Origin: Alphaproteobacteria bacterium
GTDB taxonomy: Bacteria; Pseudomonadota; Alphaproteobacteria; Micavibrionales; Micavibrionaceae
Assembly: GCA_030432775.1 (NCBI GenBank)
Contig: JAUILO010000111.1
Coordinates: forward strand, 1 to 8,219
Direction of reading: 5' to 3'
DNA length: 8,219 nt
The stretch's first letter is position 1, and every line of letters begins with the position of its first letter. A program made the position numbers and the translations under genes. Shown here piece after piece: positions 7,741-8,219 of the stretch. Below the pieces are notes generated by a model that saw only the letters and a program-made list of their open reading frames with translations, made no database searches and was not told the DNA's origin.

Positions 7741-7783
7741 CTCCTTAATTTACAATAATAAGCTTGCGGTGAATAAGAAGGAG
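7741..7783 (-). promoter_or_regulatory. metE ribosome binding site with upstream anti-Shine-Dalgarno tract
   Basis: The metE Shine-Dalgarno AAGGAG (7746-7741) has an exact complement, CUCCUU (7783-7778), upstream in the same leader, inside a polypyrimidine run. Pairing gives a 6-bp stem closing a 31-nt loop and would hide the ribosome binding site. This is a plausible expression platform for the riboswitch; the complementarity is seen, the regulatory role is inferred. Confidence 0.45.
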
Positions 7784-7814
7784 GGAAAAATGATTTTGTG
7801 CCTCATCATCTTAT

Positions 7815-7869
7815 CGCTTTAGCTGCATTTATATAAAGCGCCCGCAATCTGACGATCAAATACGGCGCC
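7815..7869 (-). promoter_or_regulatory. SAM-II riboswitch (SAM-alpha aptamer) in the metE leader
   Basis: Binds S-adenosylmethionine and should repress metE. On the minus strand, P1 is GGCGCC (7869-7864) with GGCGCU (7842-7837), six pairs ending in G-U. The loop carries AUUU and AUUGC, and the 3' part is AUAAAUGCAGCUAAA (7832-7818), which differs at one position from the metX SAM-II sequence as I remember it (AUAAAUGUAGCUAAA). The pseudoknot P2 forms as UUGCG (7847-7843) with UGCAG (7827-7823); compared with the remembered UUGCA/UGUAG, two pairs differ yet pairing is kept, which supports the structure. P1 loop length is 21 nt, a little longer than in metX. The aptamer starts a few bases after the predicted transcription start. 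Unlike classic cases, the ribosome binding site is about 70 nt further downstream. Confidence 0.88.
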
Positions 7870-7881
7870 GTTCATTCGGCG

Positions 7882-7909
7882 ACTTTACATTGCGATGCGC
7901 CATTGTCAA
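7882..7909 (-). promoter_or_regulatory. Putative metE promoter (sigma70-like)
   Basis: Read on the minus strand, a perfect -35 box TTGACA (7909-7904) is followed after 16 bp by TAAAGT (7887-7882), a 4-of-6 match to the -10 box. Transcription would start near 7875, just before the first stem of the SAM-II aptamer, which is where a riboswitch promoter should be. Confidence 0.7.
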
Positions 7910-7921
7910 GCCTTCATGAAC

Positions 7922-7961
7922 AAAAAAAGCCCCATAATAAAACGCTTATACACGCTTTATT
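7922..7961 (-). terminator. Possible terminator after the HlyD-family gene
   Basis: On the minus strand a 10-bp stem, AAUAAAGCGU (7961-7952) with GCGUUUUAUU (7945-7936), with two G-U pairs and a 6-nt loop, is followed after seven bases by seven U's (7928-7922). The gap between stem and U-tract is not standard, so efficiency is doubtful. Its position between the upstream gene and the metE promoter fits. Confidence 0.45.
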
Positions 7962-8017
7962 GATAAACAAAACCGACGTTTAGGACAGAGTCTGATACTA
8001 TATATATGAAAAACAAA

Positions 8018-8219
8018 TCACATGTCGCGGAAAGCATTTTCCCTGATACGGAAGAACGGACGCAAAATTGCATGAAGAACAGTGACACGACCAGCCAAAA
8101 TATTTAGATCCGCTGTCATCCCCGGATGTATTGGCTGATCTTCATTCACCATATCGGTCTTTAGGGTCACCCGAATGCGGTAGTATTCCATTCCATTGCT
8201 TTCAATAAAGCTGTCAGCA
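8018..8219 (-). CDS. Type I secretion membrane-fusion protein, HlyD family, partial (C-terminus only)
   Basis: Only the last 66 residues and the TGA stop (8020-8018) are in the window. HlyD-family adaptors sit in the inner membrane and periplasm and link an ABC transporter to an outer-membrane TolC-like channel. The visible tail has the end of the beta-barrel/lipoyl-proximal region, YYRIRVTLKTD (residues 12-22 of the visible part), then PGMTADLNILAGRVTVLHAI (32-51) and the ending LRPFFRIRENAFRDM. This matches the family pattern PGM-x-A-x-x-x-I-x-x-G-x-x-T-V-L followed by a basic helix near the C-terminus. Partner transporter, outer-membrane protein and substrate are outside the window, so the exported cargo is unknown. 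It is separated from metE by nearly 290 bp with its own promoter, and is probably unrelated in function. Confidence 0.85.
   Translation of the reverse strand, partial: ADSFIESNGMEYYRIRVTLKTDMVNEDQPIHPGMTADLNILAGRVTVLHAILRPFFRIRENAFRDM

Noticed and set aside
7786..7812. Possible riboswitch-linked terminator on the minus strand: AAGAUGAU (7812-7805) with AUCAUUUU (7794-7787)
   Set aside because: The stem is almost all A-U and consumes the U-tract, leaving a very weak terminator. Control at translation initiation seems more likely.
7778..7822. Plus-strand micro-ORF of ten codons (MILCLIILSL) with a fine AAGGAGG site five bases before its ATG
   Set aside because: It lies antisense to the metE leader; the AAGGAGG is just the complement of the anti-Shine-Dalgarno tract. 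No promoter or neighbouring plus-strand gene supports it.
7732..7881. Cobalamin riboswitch upstream of metE, a common arrangement in other bacteria
   Set aside because: The leader is too short and has no B12-box-like sequence; the conserved bases fit SAM-II instead.

Overview
The window reads as ordinary chromosomal DNA of a moderately AT-rich proteobacterium, most likely an alphaproteobacterium. The best evidence for that is a SAM-II type riboswitch in front of metE, a riboswitch class found mainly in Alphaproteobacteria. The FadD, FadN-like and HlyD-type proteins fit the same group. Species cannot be told from the sequence. I see no tRNA, rRNA, CRISPR, transposase or phage gene.

All six protein genes lie on the minus strand, so transcription runs from high to low coordinates. 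From right to left: (1) 8219-8018, the C-terminal end of a type I secretion membrane-fusion (HlyD family) protein; (2) about 8017-7732, a possible terminator, a sigma70-like promoter and a SAM-II riboswitch leader; (3) metE, 7731-5383, cobalamin-independent methionine synthase; (4) a 73-bp gap with an intrinsic terminator; (5) metF, 5309-4467, methylenetetrahydrofolate reductase; (6) a 439-bp intergenic region with a strong plus-strand terminator that has no obvious gene, a spaced 12-bp direct repeat and inverted repeats near fadD; (7) fadD, 4027-2183; (8) a thiolase gene, 2142-916; (9) a FadN-like 3-hydroxyacyl-CoA dehydrogenase, 888-1, running off the left edge.

Two metabolic modules are visible. 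MetF makes 5-methyl-tetrahydrofolate and MetE uses it to methylate homocysteine, so the pair forms the last step of methionine synthesis. The SAM-II element would shut the module down when S-adenosylmethionine is plentiful. The other module is a compact fatty-acid beta-oxidation operon: FadD activates fatty acids to acyl-CoA, the FadN-like protein carries out the 3-hydroxyacyl-CoA oxidation (and probably hydration, if its unseen C-terminus has the crotonase domain), and the thiolase releases acetyl-CoA. No acyl-CoA dehydrogenase is in view.

No clearly new system was found. The points most worth a second look are the riboswitch with its distant ribosome binding site and competing hairpin, the terminator inside the metE-metF unit, a Cys/His-rich insertion in MetE, and the orphan plus-strand terminator between metF and fadD.
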